From Pseudacidovorax intermedius (GTDB lineage: Bacteria; Pseudomonadota; Gammaproteobacteria; Burkholderiales; Burkholderiaceae_C), in the NCBI RefSeq assembly GCF_001476815.1, contig NZ_LDSL01000018.1, positions 1 through 64,000 on the forward strand: a stretch of DNA of 64,000 nucleotides, written 5' to 3'. Below are positions 1-8,039 of the stretch, in pieces. A program made the position numbers and the translations under genes. Each line of letters opens with the position of its first letter. The first letter of the stretch is position 1. The notes beneath the pieces are model-generated. The model was not told where the DNA came from and did no database searches. It was given only the letters and a program-made list of their open reading frames with translations.

Positions 1-218
1 GAGTCGGCGCCTGCTGTACGTCGCGGCGATGTCGGCGGCGCGCACGAAGACGTGGAAGGACTTCTACCAGACGCAGCGCAACAAGGGGCTGAGCACGACG
101 GCTGCACTGGTGGTGCTGGCCCGAAAGCTCATGCGCGTGGCGTTCTCGCTGTTCAAGCGACACGTGATGTTCAATGCCCGCTTGGCGGCCGCCAAAGCTT
201 GACGAGAACCATAGAACC
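1..218 (+). mobile_element. IS110-family insertion sequence, right end
   Basis: This is the transposase tail plus about 16 bases after its stop. The DNA that follows immediately (217-231) reads on the minus strand as the first half of a common REP-like palindrome. The element therefore seems to end at about 216-218, inside that palindrome. IS110-family elements such as IS621 are known to insert in REP sequences and lack terminal inverted repeats, which fits. The boundary is inferred from where the REP match stops and could be off by a few bases. The left end is outside the window. Confidence 0.6.
2..202 (+). CDS. IS110-family transposase, C-terminal fragment (5' cut by window)
   Basis: Only the last 66 residues are in the window. 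They read SRRLLYVAAMSAAR, then KGLSTTAALVVLARKLMR, ending NARLAAAKA. This is the conserved tail of the IS110/IS1111 DEDD-type transposases (Transposase_20 region), which recombine DNA through a bridge RNA encoded in the element's non-coding end. The frame is open to the window edge, so truncation in the genome cannot be judged. The stop is about 15 bases from the apparent right end of the element, as expected for the IS110 subgroup, where the long non-coding end lies upstream of the gene. The family call is secure; the exact IS name is not. Confidence 0.85.
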   Translation, partial: SRRLLYVAAMSAARTKTWKDFYQTQRNKGLSTTAALVVLARKLMRVAFSLFKRHVMFNARLAAAKA

Positions 219-231
219 TCAGGGCGAACGG
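217..231 (-). repeat. REP-like element, half copy at IS junction
   Basis: The minus strand reads CCGTTCGCCCTGAG followed by G. This matches the first 14 bases of the REP-like element seen complete at 422-448, allowing for changes in its variable stem. The remaining half (GCCTGTCGAAG and on) is missing, replaced by the end of the IS110-family element. It would be expected at the other end of that element. Confidence 0.55.
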
Positions 232-392
232 GTCGACGGGCAAACGCGTACTTGGCCAAACGGGTACTTGGGCAAACGGGTCGCTGGGTGAACGGGTTGG
301 AGGATGAACGGGTCGGTGTGTGGCCTTTCGGAGAAAGGGTTGGCGGATGAACGGGTCGGCGTGTGGTCGGTGGGCAAACGGGTGGGTGGGTA
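227..392. repeat. Degenerate 16-bp tandem repeat array
   Basis: The heptamer AACGGGT, or a one-base variant, occurs at 227, 243, 259, 275, 291, 307, 334, 350 and 377. Six of the eight steps are exactly 16 bases and the other two are 27 (16 + 11). Units resemble AACGGGTACTTGGGCA; positions 1-7 are most conserved and the second half drifts. Because 16 is not a multiple of three and no gene-like frame crosses the array, it is not a coding repeat. The first unit overlaps the half REP element at 217-231. Confidence 0.75.
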
Positions 393-421
393 CGTGGCGG
401 CCAGGAACGGATGCCCCCGAA

Positions 422-448
422 CCGTTCGGGCTGAGCCTGTCGAAGCCC
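422..448 (+). repeat. REP-like intergenic palindrome, complete copy
   Basis: The element begins CCGTTCGGGCTGAG and continues GCCTGTCGAAGCCC. Its arms GGGCT and AGCCC can form a small stem-loop. This motif (TTCG..CTGAGCCTGTCGAAG) is a widespread short intergenic repeat in high-GC proteobacteria. It is inverted relative to the half copy at 217-231, so the two copies flank the 16-bp array. Confidence 0.7.
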
Positions 449-805
449 TGCGCCGCCGCGCCGTGGCAGCTTGCCATGTCCCCGACGTGCCCACAGACCC
501 GCGCCCCTGAACTCGGCGGTCCAAGCGCACGGTCGAGGCGGAGGATGCCGGCGTGCGATCGGAGGCGCCCCATTCGCGGCGCCGTGCAGTGCCCAAAGCG
601 CGTCGGTGGAGAGCGAGCACCCGTCTGGTGTGGCAAGCCGGTGAGCGCGACGCGGTGCCGGAGAGCGCATGCCGGCGTCCTCTGCCGGTTAGCGCCCCGA
701 AACTTTCCGCGCCCCGATGCTCACCTCAACCCTCGACACAAGAACCGAGAGCCGGGAACGTCAGAACGTACCGCCACCGTCAACCACGGCCCGGCAGCAC
801 CTGCT
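449..805. other. Intergenic stretch with no recognisable gene
   Basis: GC-rich DNA between the repeat cluster and the stop of the dmeF-like gene. Open frames exist on both strands, but none has a family-like sequence or a convincing ribosome-binding site. I see no RNA gene or terminator. Confidence 0.5.
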
Positions 806-1783
806 TCAGCCGCTGCAGCGCTGCACCTCGACCGTGGAGTGCCGGATCTCCTCGTGCATCGAGAAGCAGGCCCGCACGCCGTCCGCATCCAGCGTGGGCG
901 AGTGTGTGACGACCGTCACCGCGCAGGCATAGGCCTCGCGGCCCACGCGCCAGACGTGCAGGTCGACCACGCGGGTGTGCGAATCGGCCAGGCCCGTCTC
1001 GACGCCCTCGCGGATCTCCTCGGCCACGGGATGGTCCATCTCGCGGTCCAGCAGCACGGCGCTGGTCTGGCGCAGCAGGCTGCGCGCCCAGTTGGCCACC
1101 AGCACCGCACCGACCACGCCCATCACCGGGTCCAGCCAGGCCCAGCCCAGGAACCAGCCGCCCAGCAGCGCCGCGATGGCCAGCACCGAGGTGGCGGCAT
1201 CGGCCAGCACGTGCAGGTAGGCGGAGCGCAGGTTCAGGTCATGGTGGTGGCCATGCCCGTGGTCATGCCCATGGCCGTGGTCGTGGCCGTCGTGCGCATG
1301 GCCGTGGCCGTGTCCGTGGTCATGCCCGTGCGCACCCGCCAGCAGCCAGGCACACAGCAGGTTCACCGCCAGGCCCAGGGCGGCCACCATCACGGCCTCG
1401 CGGTAGTGGATCGGCTCGGGCGACCACAGCCGCTCCACCGAGGCGAAGACCATCAGCCCCGCCACCGCCAGCAGGAACACCGCGCTGGCGAAGCCGCCCA
1501 GCACCTCGATCTTCCAGGTGCCGAAGGCGAAGCGCCGGTCGCGCGCCAGGCGCCGCGCCGCCGTGTAGGCGAAGGCGCTGACGCCGATGGCCACCGCATG
1601 CGAGCTCATGTGCCAGCCATCGGCCAGCAGCGCCATGGAGTTGAACCACCAGCCGGCAGCGATCTCCATGAGCATCGCGGCGGCGGTGATGGCGAGCACC
1701 CAGCGGGTGCTGCGCTCGGCGGCGGGATTGCCGGCGTCGAACTGGTGGCTGTGCTGCCAGGGGCTGAGGTCGTGGGTGTGCAT
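806..1783 (-). CDS. dmeF: CDF-family divalent metal efflux protein, DmeF-like
   Basis: A 325-residue inner-membrane cation diffusion facilitator, predicted to export divalent metal (Co/Ni/Zn type) in exchange for protons. The N-terminus MHTHDLSPWQHSH is characteristic of DmeF proteins, which is why I start here rather than at an in-frame ATG eight codons upstream (1807). Six membrane segments are visible. Metal-site residues are seen in TM2 (D55, H58, H62) and TM5 (H181, D185). The loop between TM4 and TM5 (about residues 141-171) has 16 histidines alternating mainly with glycine and aspartate. A cytoplasmic C-terminal domain follows. No DmeR-type repressor gene is adjacent in the window. Confidence 0.9.
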   Translation of the reverse strand: MHTHDLSPWQHSHQFDAGNPAAERSTRWVLAITAAAMLMEIAAGWWFNSMALLADGWHMSSHAVAIGVSAFAYTAARRLARDRRFAFGTWKIEVLGGFASAVFLLAVAGLMVFASVERLWSPEPIHYREAVMVAALGLAVNLLCAWLLAGAHGHDHGHGHGHAHDGHDHGHGHDHGHGHHHDLNLRSAYLHVLADAATSVLAIAALLGGWFLGWAWLDPVMGVVGAVLVANWARSLLRQTSAVLLDREMDHPVAEEIREGVETGLADSHTRVVDLHVWRVGREAYACAVTVVTHSPTLDADGVRACFSMHEEIRHSTVEVQRCSG

Positions 1784-1819
1784 GGCGGCGGCGATTCTGG
1801 CAGCCACCGCACTGCCCGC

Positions 1820-2884
1820 CTAGCCGCCGAACAAGTCCCCTTCACCGCTGCGGCTGCTCGGCGCCGCCACGCCGAGGTGGCGGTAGGCGGCCAGCGTGGC
1901 GATGCGCCCGCGCGGCGTGCGCTGCAGGTAGCCCTGCTGGATCAGGTAGGGCTCGATCACGTCCTCGATGGTGCCGGACTCCTCGCCGATGCTGGCGGCG
2001 ATGTTGTCCAGGCCCACCGGTCCGCCGTCGAAGCGGTGGATCACCGCCTCCAGCAGCTTGCGGTCCATCAGGTCGAAGCCTTCCGGGTCCACGTCGAGCA
2101 TGGCCAGCGCCTTGTGGGCGATGGGCCGGGTGATGCGGCCGTCGCCCTTCACGTCGGCATAGTCGCGCACGCGGCGCAGCAGCCGGTTGGCGATGCGGGG
2201 CGTGCCGCGCGAGCGGCGGGCGATCTCGTAGGCGCCGTCGGGCTCGATGGGCGCGTTGAGCAGGCCGGCGCTGCGGGTGACGATGAGCGTGAGCTCCTCG
2301 GCCGTGTAGAACTCCAGCCGCGCCACGATGCCGAAGCGGTCGCGCAGCGGGTTGGTCAGCATGCCGGCGCGCGTGGTGGCACCCACCAGCGTGAAGGGCT
2401 GCAGGTCGAGCTTGATGCTGCGCGCCGCCGGCCCCTCGCCGATCATGATGTCGATCTGGTAGTCCTCGAGCGCGGGATACAGGATTTCCTCGACGACCGG
2501 CGAGAGCCGGTGGATCTCGTCGATGAAGAGCACGTCGTTGGGCTCGAGGTTGGTCAGCAGCGCGGCCAGGTCCTTGGGCTTCTCGAGCACCGGGCCGCTG
2601 GTCTGGCGCAGGTTGACGCCCAGCTCGGCCGCGACGATGTGCGACAGCGTGGTCTTGCCCAGGCCGGGCGGGCCGAAGAGCAGCACGTGGTCGAGCGCCT
2701 CGCGCCGCTTGCGGGCGGCGCCGATGAAGATCTCGAGCTGCTCGCGCACCTTGGCCTGGCCCACGTATTCCTGCAGCAGCTTAGGCCGCAGGGCGCGTTC
2801 GATGGCCTCTTCGTTGGGCGAGGCGGGGGCCGCGGACACCACGCGCGGCGGTACCGGGGCGAAGTCGTCGGTGTGGATGGACAT
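1820..2884 (-). CDS. ruvB: Holliday junction branch-migration helicase subunit RuvB
   Basis: A 354-residue AAA+ motor that, with RuvA, drives branch migration of Holliday junctions in recombination and repair. Visible motifs are Walker A (GPPGLGKT), Walker B (LFIDEIH), sensor 1 (GATTRAG) and a C-terminal winged helix ending EGDLFGG. The ATG at 2884 (MSIHTDDF) fits RuvB proteins; a frame opening at 2980 adds 32 residues unlike the family. ruvA is 6 kb away at 9005-9586, not adjacent as is usual, because a lipid operon on the other strand lies between them. Confidence 0.97.
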   Translation of the reverse strand: MSIHTDDFAPVPPRVVSAAPASPNEEAIERALRPKLLQEYVGQAKVREQLEIFIGAARKRREALDHVLLFGPPGLGKTTLSHIVAAELGVNLRQTSGPVLEKPKDLAALLTNLEPNDVLFIDEIHRLSPVVEEILYPALEDYQIDIMIGEGPAARSIKLDLQPFTLVGATTRAGMLTNPLRDRFGIVARLEFYTAEELTLIVTRSAGLLNAPIEPDGAYEIARRSRGTPRIANRLLRRVRDYADVKGDGRITRPIAHKALAMLDVDPEGFDLMDRKLLEAVIHRFDGGPVGLDNIAASIGEESGTIEDVIEPYLIQQGYLQRTPRGRIATLAAYRHLGVAAPSSRSGEGDLFGG

Positions 2885-2994
2885 GTCGCGGGCGGAAGCG
2901 TGAGATTGTAGGCGGCGGTGCCACCGGCGGGACGCGTTCAGCCGGCATTCAGGCGGCAGAATCGGCGACCACCCTTCCATCTGCGCCGACCACC

Positions 2995-3603
2995 TTGTCC
3001 ATCTACCAGCTCAAGCCCCGCTTCCAGGCCCTGCTCCGCCCCCTGGTCCATCGACTCGCCGGGGCCGGGATCACGGCCAACCAGGTCACGCTGGCGGCAT
3101 GCGGGGTGTCCGTGCTGCTCGGGCTGTGGCTGTTCTGGGCCGCGCCGGGCCGGGTGGCCTTCGCGCTGGTGCCGCTGTGGATGCTGCTGCGCATGGCCTT
3201 CAATGCGGTGGACGGCATGCTGGCGCGCGAGCACGGCCAGAAGAGTGCCCTGGGCGCCTTTCTCAACGAGCTGACGGACGTGGTGTCCGACGCGGTGCTG
3301 TACCTGCCGTTCGCACTGGTGGCGCCCTTCTCCGGTTTCTGGGTGGGCGGGGTCATCGTGCTGGCCGGGCTGTCCGAATTCGCGGGCGCGCTGGGGCCCA
3401 CGGTGGGCGCCAGCCGGCGCTACGACGGGCCGCTGGGCAAGAGCGACCGGGCCTTCGTGTTCGGCGCGCTGGGCCTCTATGTGGCGCTGGGCTGGCCGCT
3501 GCCGCCGGCGGCCGCCTGGCTGATGCCGCTGCTGGCGCTGGCGGTGTGCTGGACCATGGTGCGCCGCGTGCGCGGCGCCCTGGCAGAAGTCGGCGCACGA
3601 TGA
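2995..3603 (+). CDS. ynbA: CDP-alcohol phosphatidyltransferase family protein, YnbA-like
   Basis: A 202-residue integral membrane protein, first gene of a ynb-type lipid operon. Members of this family move a phosphatidyl group from CDP-diacylglycerol to an alcohol. The motif at about residues 66-95 reads NAVDGMLAR, then G and NELTDVVSD. Compared with the family consensus DxxDGxxARx8GxxxDxxxD, the first and third Asp are Asn, while the second and fourth remain. The likely start is TTG at 2995 ([10 protein letters not shown]), as no suitable ATG exists. Several membrane helices follow. The alcohol substrate is unknown. It resembles E. coli YnbA, whose product is also uncharacterised. Confidence 0.82.
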   Translation: MSIYQLKPRFQALLRPLVHRLAGAGITANQVTLAACGVSVLLGLWLFWAAPGRVAFALVPLWMLLRMAFNAVDGMLAREHGQKSALGAFLNELTDVVSDAVLYLPFALVAPFSGFWVGGVIVLAGLSEFAGALGPTVGASRRYDGPLGKSDRAFVFGALGLYVALGWPLPPAAAWLMPLLALAVCWTMVRRVRGALAEVGAR

Positions 3604-3659
3604 CACGCCATGACCCGCCATCAAAATTCCACAACGACGACCCTGGGGAGGGTTCACAC

Positions 3660-5423
3660 ATGACGACAACCAGCACGCCACGCATCGCCGGGGAACACCA
3701 CTTCCGCACCCACGACGGCGAATCGCTCTTCTACCGCCACTGGCCGGCCACCGGCGGCGCGCGCCGCGGCGCGGTGCTGCTGTTCCACCGCGGCCACGAG
3801 CACGGCGCCCGCATGGCGCACCTGGTGGACGAGCTGGACCTGCCCGACTTCGACTTCTTCGCCTGGGACGCCCGTGGCCACGGCCGCTCGCCGGGCCAGC
3901 GCGGCCACAGCCCCAGCTTCGCGCATTCGGTGCGCGACGTGCAGACCTTCGTCGAGCACATCGCCGCGCAGCACGGCGTGGCGGAGCAGGACATGCACGT
4001 CGTGGCCCAGAGCGTGGGCGCGGTGCTGATCGCCACCTGGGCGCACGACTACGCCCCCAAGGTGCGCGGCCTCACGCTCGCCTCGCCGGCCTTCAAGGTC
4101 AAGCTCTACGTGCCCTTCGCGCGGCCGGGCCTTGCACTCATGCACAAGCTGCGCGGGCTGTTCTTCGTCAACAGCTACGTCAAGCCCAAGTTCCTCACGC
4201 ACGATCCGGCGCGCATCGCCAGCTACCAGGCCGATCCGCTGATCACCCGGCCCATCGCGGTCAACATCCTGCTCGACCTGTACGAGGCCGCCGAGCGCGT
4301 GGTGGACGACGCCCAGGCCATCGTGCTGCCGACGCAGTTGCTGATCTCGGGCGCCGACTGGGTGGTGCACCACGGGCCGCAGCACCGCTTCTTCGAGCGG
4401 CTGGGCAGCCGAGTCAAGGAGAAGCTGGAGCTGCCCGGCTTCTTCCACGACACGCTGGGCGAGCGGGACCGGGCCGGCGCGGTGGCCGCGGTGCGCGGCT
4501 TCGTGCTGCGGCTGTTCGATGCGCCGCCGGAACCGGTCGACCTGCGCGGCGCCGACCGCCAGGGCTTCACCGCCGACGAGGCCCGCGCACTCGCCGCGCC
4601 GCTGCCGGCGCTGTCGCCGCGCGGCCTGTACTGGGCCGCAACGCGCGCCGGGCTGCGGCTGGGTGGCCGACTGTCGAAGGGCATCGCACTCGGCCATGCC
4701 ACCGGCTTCGACTCCGGCAGCACGCTCGACTACGTCTACCGCAACGCGCCCGCCGGCGCACCGGTCATCGGCCGGCTGATCGACAAGACCTACCTCGATT
4801 CCATCGGCTGGCGCGGCATCCGCCAGCGCAAGCTGCACGTGGAAGAACTGCTGCGCGAGGCCATGGCCCGCCTGGCCACCGATGGCCGCGAAGTGCGGCT
4901 GATGGACATCGCCGCCGGCCACGGTCGCTACGTGCTCGACGCCGTGGCGGGCAGCGCGGTGGCGCCGGCCTCGATCCTGCTGCGCGACTACAGCGACATC
5001 AACGTGCGCGACGGCCAGCGCCTGATCGCCGAGCGCGGCCTGCAGGACACAGCGCGCTTCGTGCAGGCCGACGCCTTCGACCGCGCGAGCCTAGCCGCCG
5101 TCATGCCGCGGCCGACGCTGGCGGTGGTGTCCGGGCTGTACGAGCTGTTCCCGGACAACGAGATGGTCGCCCGCTCGCTGGACGGCGTGGCCAATGCGGT
5201 CGAGCCCGGCGGCTACTTGGTCTACACCGGCCAGCCCTGGCATCCGCAACTGGAAATGATCGCGCGGGCACTGACCAGTCACCGGCAGGGCCAGGCCTGG
5301 GTGATGCGCCGCCGCACGCAGGCCGAGATGGACCAGCTGGTGCAGGCCGCGGGCTTCCGCAAGATCGCCCAGCGCGTGGACCGTTGGGGCATCTTTACCG
5401 TCTCGCTCGCGCAGAAGGCATGA
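3660..5423 (+). CDS. ynbC: Alpha/beta hydrolase-methyltransferase fusion, YnbC-like
   Basis: A 587-residue cytoplasmic two-domain protein. Residues about 10-300 are an alpha/beta hydrolase of the lysophospholipase/monoacylglycerol lipase type, with AQSVGA (Ser118) as nucleophile elbow and GFFHDTLGE carrying the late His. Residues about 400-585 are a SAM-dependent methyltransferase with motif I DIAAGHGRY near 416. The order is as in E. coli YnbC. A GGGGAGGG ribosome-binding site precedes the ATG at 3660, and the stop overlaps the next start (ATGA). Context suggests it trims or methylates a phospholipid or its head group. That is inference; no substrate is known. Confidence 0.85.
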   Translation: MTTTSTPRIAGEHHFRTHDGESLFYRHWPATGGARRGAVLLFHRGHEHGARMAHLVDELDLPDFDFFAWDARGHGRSPGQRGHSPSFAHSVRDVQTFVEHIAAQHGVAEQDMHVVAQSVGAVLIATWAHDYAPKVRGLTLASPAFKVKLYVPFARPGLALMHKLRGLFFVNSYVKPKFLTHDPARIASYQADPLITRPIAVNILLDLYEAAERVVDDAQAIVLPTQLLISGADWVVHHGPQHRFFERLGSRVKEKLELPGFFHDTLGERDRAGAVAAVRGFVLRLFDAPPEPVDLRGADRQGFTADEARALAAPLPALSPRGLYWAATRAGLRLGGRLSKGIALGHATGFDSGSTLDYVYRNAPAGAPVIGRLIDKTYLDSIGWRGIRQRKLHVEELLREAMARLATDGREVRLMDIAAGHGRYVLDAVAGSAVAPASILLRDYSDINVRDGQRLIAERGLQDTARFVQADAFDRASLAAVMPRPTLAVVSGLYELFPDNEMVARSLDGVANAVEPGGYLVYTGQPWHPQLEMIARALTSHRQGQAWVMRRRTQAEMDQLVQAAGFRKIAQRVDRWGIFTVSLAQKA

Positions 5424-6745
5424 CGAACGAGCGCCCCTGGAAGCGCGCCCTCGCCTGGCTGGCCCTGCTGGGGCCCTTCTTCTACCTGAGCTATGGCCTC
5501 GCCAACTGGTGGGCCGGCACGCGGGCGCAGGTGCCGTCGGTGGTGTTCGACTGGGAGCGGGGCATGCCCTTCTGGGCCTGGACCATCTTTCCCTACTGGT
5601 CGATCAACGCCTTCTACGCGCTGTCGCTGTTCCTGGGCCGGACGCGGCATCGGGTGGACCGGCATGCGGCGCGGCTGCTGACCGCGCAAGTGGTGGCCGT
5701 CGGCTGCTTCGTGCTGTGGCCGCTTGCCTTCAGCTTCGGGCAGCCGGCGGTGGCGGGCGCGCCAGCCTTCCTGTTCGAGGCGCTGCGCGGCTTCGACAAG
5801 CCCTTCAACCAGGCGCCCTCGCTGCACATCGCGCTGGCCGTGATCCTGTGGGACTGGTACCGGCAGCTGATCCGAACGCGCTGGGCGCGCGGCGTGCTGC
5901 ACGGGTGGACGCTCTTGATCTGCGCCTCGGTGCTGACCACTTACCAGCACCACTTCATCGACATCCCGACCGGTGCGCTGCTGGGCGTGCTGTGCGTGTG
6001 GCTGTGGCCGCTGGAGCGGCAGGTGGCGCTGCCGCGCGCCTGGCGGCTGGCGCGGGATGCCGGGCGCTGGACGCTGGCCAGCGCCTACGCCGCAGGCGCG
6101 CTGCTGTGCCTGGGGCTGGGCCTGTGGGCGGGCGGCTGGCTGCTCTGGCTGGCCTGGCCTGCGGTGTCGCTCGCGCTCGTCGCCTTGAACTATGCCGGCC
6201 TGGGCGCGCGCGGCTTCCGCATGGATGGCCAGGGCCGCATGCACTGGACGGCGCGCTGGCTCTTCGGCCCCTACCGCGCCGCCGCCGCGCTCAACGCCTG
6301 GGCCTGGACGCGCCGGCTGCCCGCCAGTGCCGAGATCGCGCCCGGGCTGCGGCTGGGCCGCATGCCCGGCCATGCCGAATGGCAGGCCGCCGGCCGGCCG
6401 CGGCTGCTGAGCCTGTGCGCCGAGCTGCAGTTGCCGCCGGTGCCGCAGGCGCGCTGCGTGCCGATGCTGGACCTGGTGACGCCCTCGGCCGCGCAACTGC
6501 GGCGCGCCGTCGCCGTGCTGGAAGGCCAGCGGCGCGCGGGGCCCGTGTGGGTCTGTTGCGCGCTTGGCTTTTCGCGCAGCGCCGCAACGGTGGTGGGGTG
6601 GCTGCTGCGGCACGGCTCGGCCGCCGACCTCGGCACCGCCGAGGCAGCCGTGCGGCGTGCACGGCCGCAGATCGTGCTGCGCGAGCGCTGGCGCACCCTG
6701 CTGGCCCGCACGCAGGCAGGCCGGCAGCCGGAGGGCCCGGCGTGA
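5420..6745 (+). CDS. ynbD: PAP2 phosphatase fused to dual-specificity phosphatase, YnbD-like
   Basis: A 441-residue membrane protein with two phosphatase modules. The N-terminal part is a multi-pass PAP2-type lipid phosphatase with PSLHIA near residue 133 and TYQHHFID near 174. The C-terminal part (about 300-430) is a tyrosine/dual-specificity phosphatase with the Cx5R loop CALGFSR near 380. The architecture matches E. coli YnbD. The start overlaps the stop of the ynbC-like gene (ATGA), and the stop overlaps the next GTG start, so translation is probably coupled. A plausible job is to dephosphorylate a phosphatidyl-alcohol phosphate made by the YnbA-like enzyme; this is inferred from context. 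Confidence 0.83.
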   Translation: MTNERPWKRALAWLALLGPFFYLSYGLANWWAGTRAQVPSVVFDWERGMPFWAWTIFPYWSINAFYALSLFLGRTRHRVDRHAARLLTAQVVAVGCFVLWPLAFSFGQPAVAGAPAFLFEALRGFDKPFNQAPSLHIALAVILWDWYRQLIRTRWARGVLHGWTLLICASVLTTYQHHFIDIPTGALLGVLCVWLWPLERQVALPRAWRLARDAGRWTLASAYAAGALLCLGLGLWAGGWLLWLAWPAVSLALVALNYAGLGARGFRMDGQGRMHWTARWLFGPYRAAAALNAWAWTRRLPASAEIAPGLRLGRMPGHAEWQAAGRPRLLSLCAELQLPPVPQARCVPMLDLVTPSAAQLRRAVAVLEGQRRAGPVWVCCALGFSRSAATVVGWLLRHGSAADLGTAEAAVRRARPQIVLRERWRTLLARTQAGRQPEGPA

Positions 6746-7254
6746 GGGGCGGCCCCGTGTCGGCGCCAGAGGCGGACGACGACGCCACCGCGCGCAGCCG
6801 TTGCGCGGCATTGGCCGCCCTGCTCGGCGCCCACCGCGCCGTCGGCGCCTGGGGCGTGATGTCTTCTGCCCTGGCGGCGAGCGGACTGCTCGCGGCAGCC
6901 TTCGGTCTGGTACCACCGATGGCGGACGCGGCCGCCCTCTTCCTGGTCGCCGCCGGCCTGCTCGGCCTGGCCGAGCGCTACCTCGCCTTCCGCCTGCGGC
7001 TGGACGAAGCCTTGTTTCACGCGCTCGCCACGGGCCGGCTGGCGGGCCTTCCGGCGCTGGACGACGGCCTTGCCTGGCTGGGCCTGCGCCCCGCCACGTC
7101 CACGTCCATGTCCACGACCGCGCCGCGCAGCCTCCATGAGCGCCTGCGCGGCACTCGCGCGCTGCTGCGCCGCCATCTCGCCACCGTCCTGCTCCAGACC
7201 CTGTTCCTCACGGCCGCCCTCGCGGCCGGCTTCCTTCTTCATCCTCCCGCATGA
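6742..7254 (+). CDS. Small membrane protein of unknown function in the ynb operon
   Basis: A 170-residue protein I do not recognise. It starts with GTG overlapping the upstream TGA (GTGA) and ends with TGA overlapping the next ATG (ATGA), so it is a real, coupled member of the operon. Hydrophobic segments are visible at about residues 38-58 and 62-80, and near the C-terminus (about 148-166). The middle carries a short Ser/Thr-rich stretch (TSTSMSTT). E. coli ynbABCD has no obvious counterpart. Its place between the phosphatase and the acyltransferase suggests a role in the same lipid pathway or complex. Confidence 0.72.
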   Translation: MRGGPVSAPEADDDATARSRCAALAALLGAHRAVGAWGVMSSALAASGLLAAAFGLVPPMADAAALFLVAAGLLGLAERYLAFRLRLDEALFHALATGRLAGLPALDDGLAWLGLRPATSTSMSTTAPRSLHERLRGTRALLRRHLATVLLQTLFLTAALAAGFLLHPPA

Positions 7255-8039
7255 ACGACCTTCTCGACGCCGACACTCCGCCGCCGCGCGTGCTGCTGCG
7301 GCGGGCCGCCGCCTTCGTGTCGGCCCGCCTGATCGTGGGCGGTGCGCGCCTGCTGACCGGCGTGCGCGCCATCTGGAGCGGCACCACGCCGCTGGCCGAG
7401 ACCACGCTCTACTTCGCCAACCATTCCAGCCACGGCGACTTCGTGCTGGTGTGGGCCACGCTGCCGCCCGACCTGCGCGCCTGCACCCGGCCCGTGGCCG
7501 GGCAGGACTACTGGCTCGCCTCGCGCGCACGGCGCTTCATCGGCCGGGACGTGTTCAATGCGCTGATGATCCGCCGCGACGGCAGCGGCGCCACTGGCGC
7601 GCCGAGCGCCAACCCGGTCGAACAGATGGTGCAGGCGCTGCAGGCCGGCGACTCGCTCATCATGTTCCCGGAAGGCACGCGCAACACCGGCGATGCAGTC
7701 ATGCTGCCCCTCAAGAGTGGCCTGTTCCACCTCGCCCGCGCCTGCCCGCAGGTGCGCCTGGTGCCGGTGTGGATCGAGAACCTCCGGCGCGTGCTGCCCA
7801 AGGGCCAGCTGGTGCCGGTGCCGCTGGCCTGCTCGGTGCGCTACGGCGCGCCGGTGGTGCTGGCCGAGGGCGAGGACAAGGCATCGTTCCTCGCCCGCGC
7901 CCAGCAGGCGATGCTGGACCTGCGGCCCGATCACGACAAGGCAGAAGACGCGTCCACGGCGCCGCCTGCCGCAGCGCCCATTCCCTCCCCGCCCGCCGCG
8001 TCCCAGTCCGGCCAACCGAAGCAGGTCGACGCTCCATGA
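7251..8039 (+). CDS. 1-acyl-glycerol-3-phosphate acyltransferase family protein
   Basis: A 262-residue PlsC-like acyltransferase. The catalytic HX4D motif is in NHSSHGDF (about residues 57-64), and the substrate-binding motif FPEGTRN is near 139. The family transfers an acyl chain to lysophosphatidic acid or related lysolipids at the inner membrane. The C-terminal 40 residues are Pro/Ala-rich and probably disordered. Start and stop overlap both neighbours by four bases. With the next gene (CDP-DAG synthase-like) and the YnbA-like enzyme, the operon contains the steps from a lysophospholipid to a phosphatidyl-alcohol. Whether this is a housekeeping PlsC or a dedicated enzyme cannot be told here. 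Confidence 0.85.
   Translation: MNDLLDADTPPPRVLLRRAAAFVSARLIVGGARLLTGVRAIWSGTTPLAETTLYFANHSSHGDFVLVWATLPPDLRACTRPVAGQDYWLASRARRFIGRDVFNALMIRRDGSGATGAPSANPVEQMVQALQAGDSLIMFPEGTRNTGDAVMLPLKSGLFHLARACPQVRLVPVWIENLRRVLPKGQLVPVPLACSVRYGAPVVLAEGEDKASFLARAQQAMLDLRPDHDKAEDASTAPPAAAPIPSPPAASQSGQPKQVDAP

Noticed and set aside
227-392. CRISPR array
   Set aside because: Units are 16 bp without unique spacers, degenerate, and no cas genes are present.
1232-1362. Non-coding minisatellite
   Set aside because: The repeat is in frame within dmeF and encodes the His-rich loop, so it is explained by the protein.
320-2911. A long plus-strand open frame of more than 800 codons covering the dmeF and ruvB region
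   Set aside because: It is antisense to two recognised genes, low in sequence complexity (Arg/His/Gln/Ala-rich) and typical of GC-rich shadow frames.
2885-2980. N-terminal extension of RuvB
   Set aside because: The 32 added residues are unlike the family; the ATG at 2884 gives the standard start.
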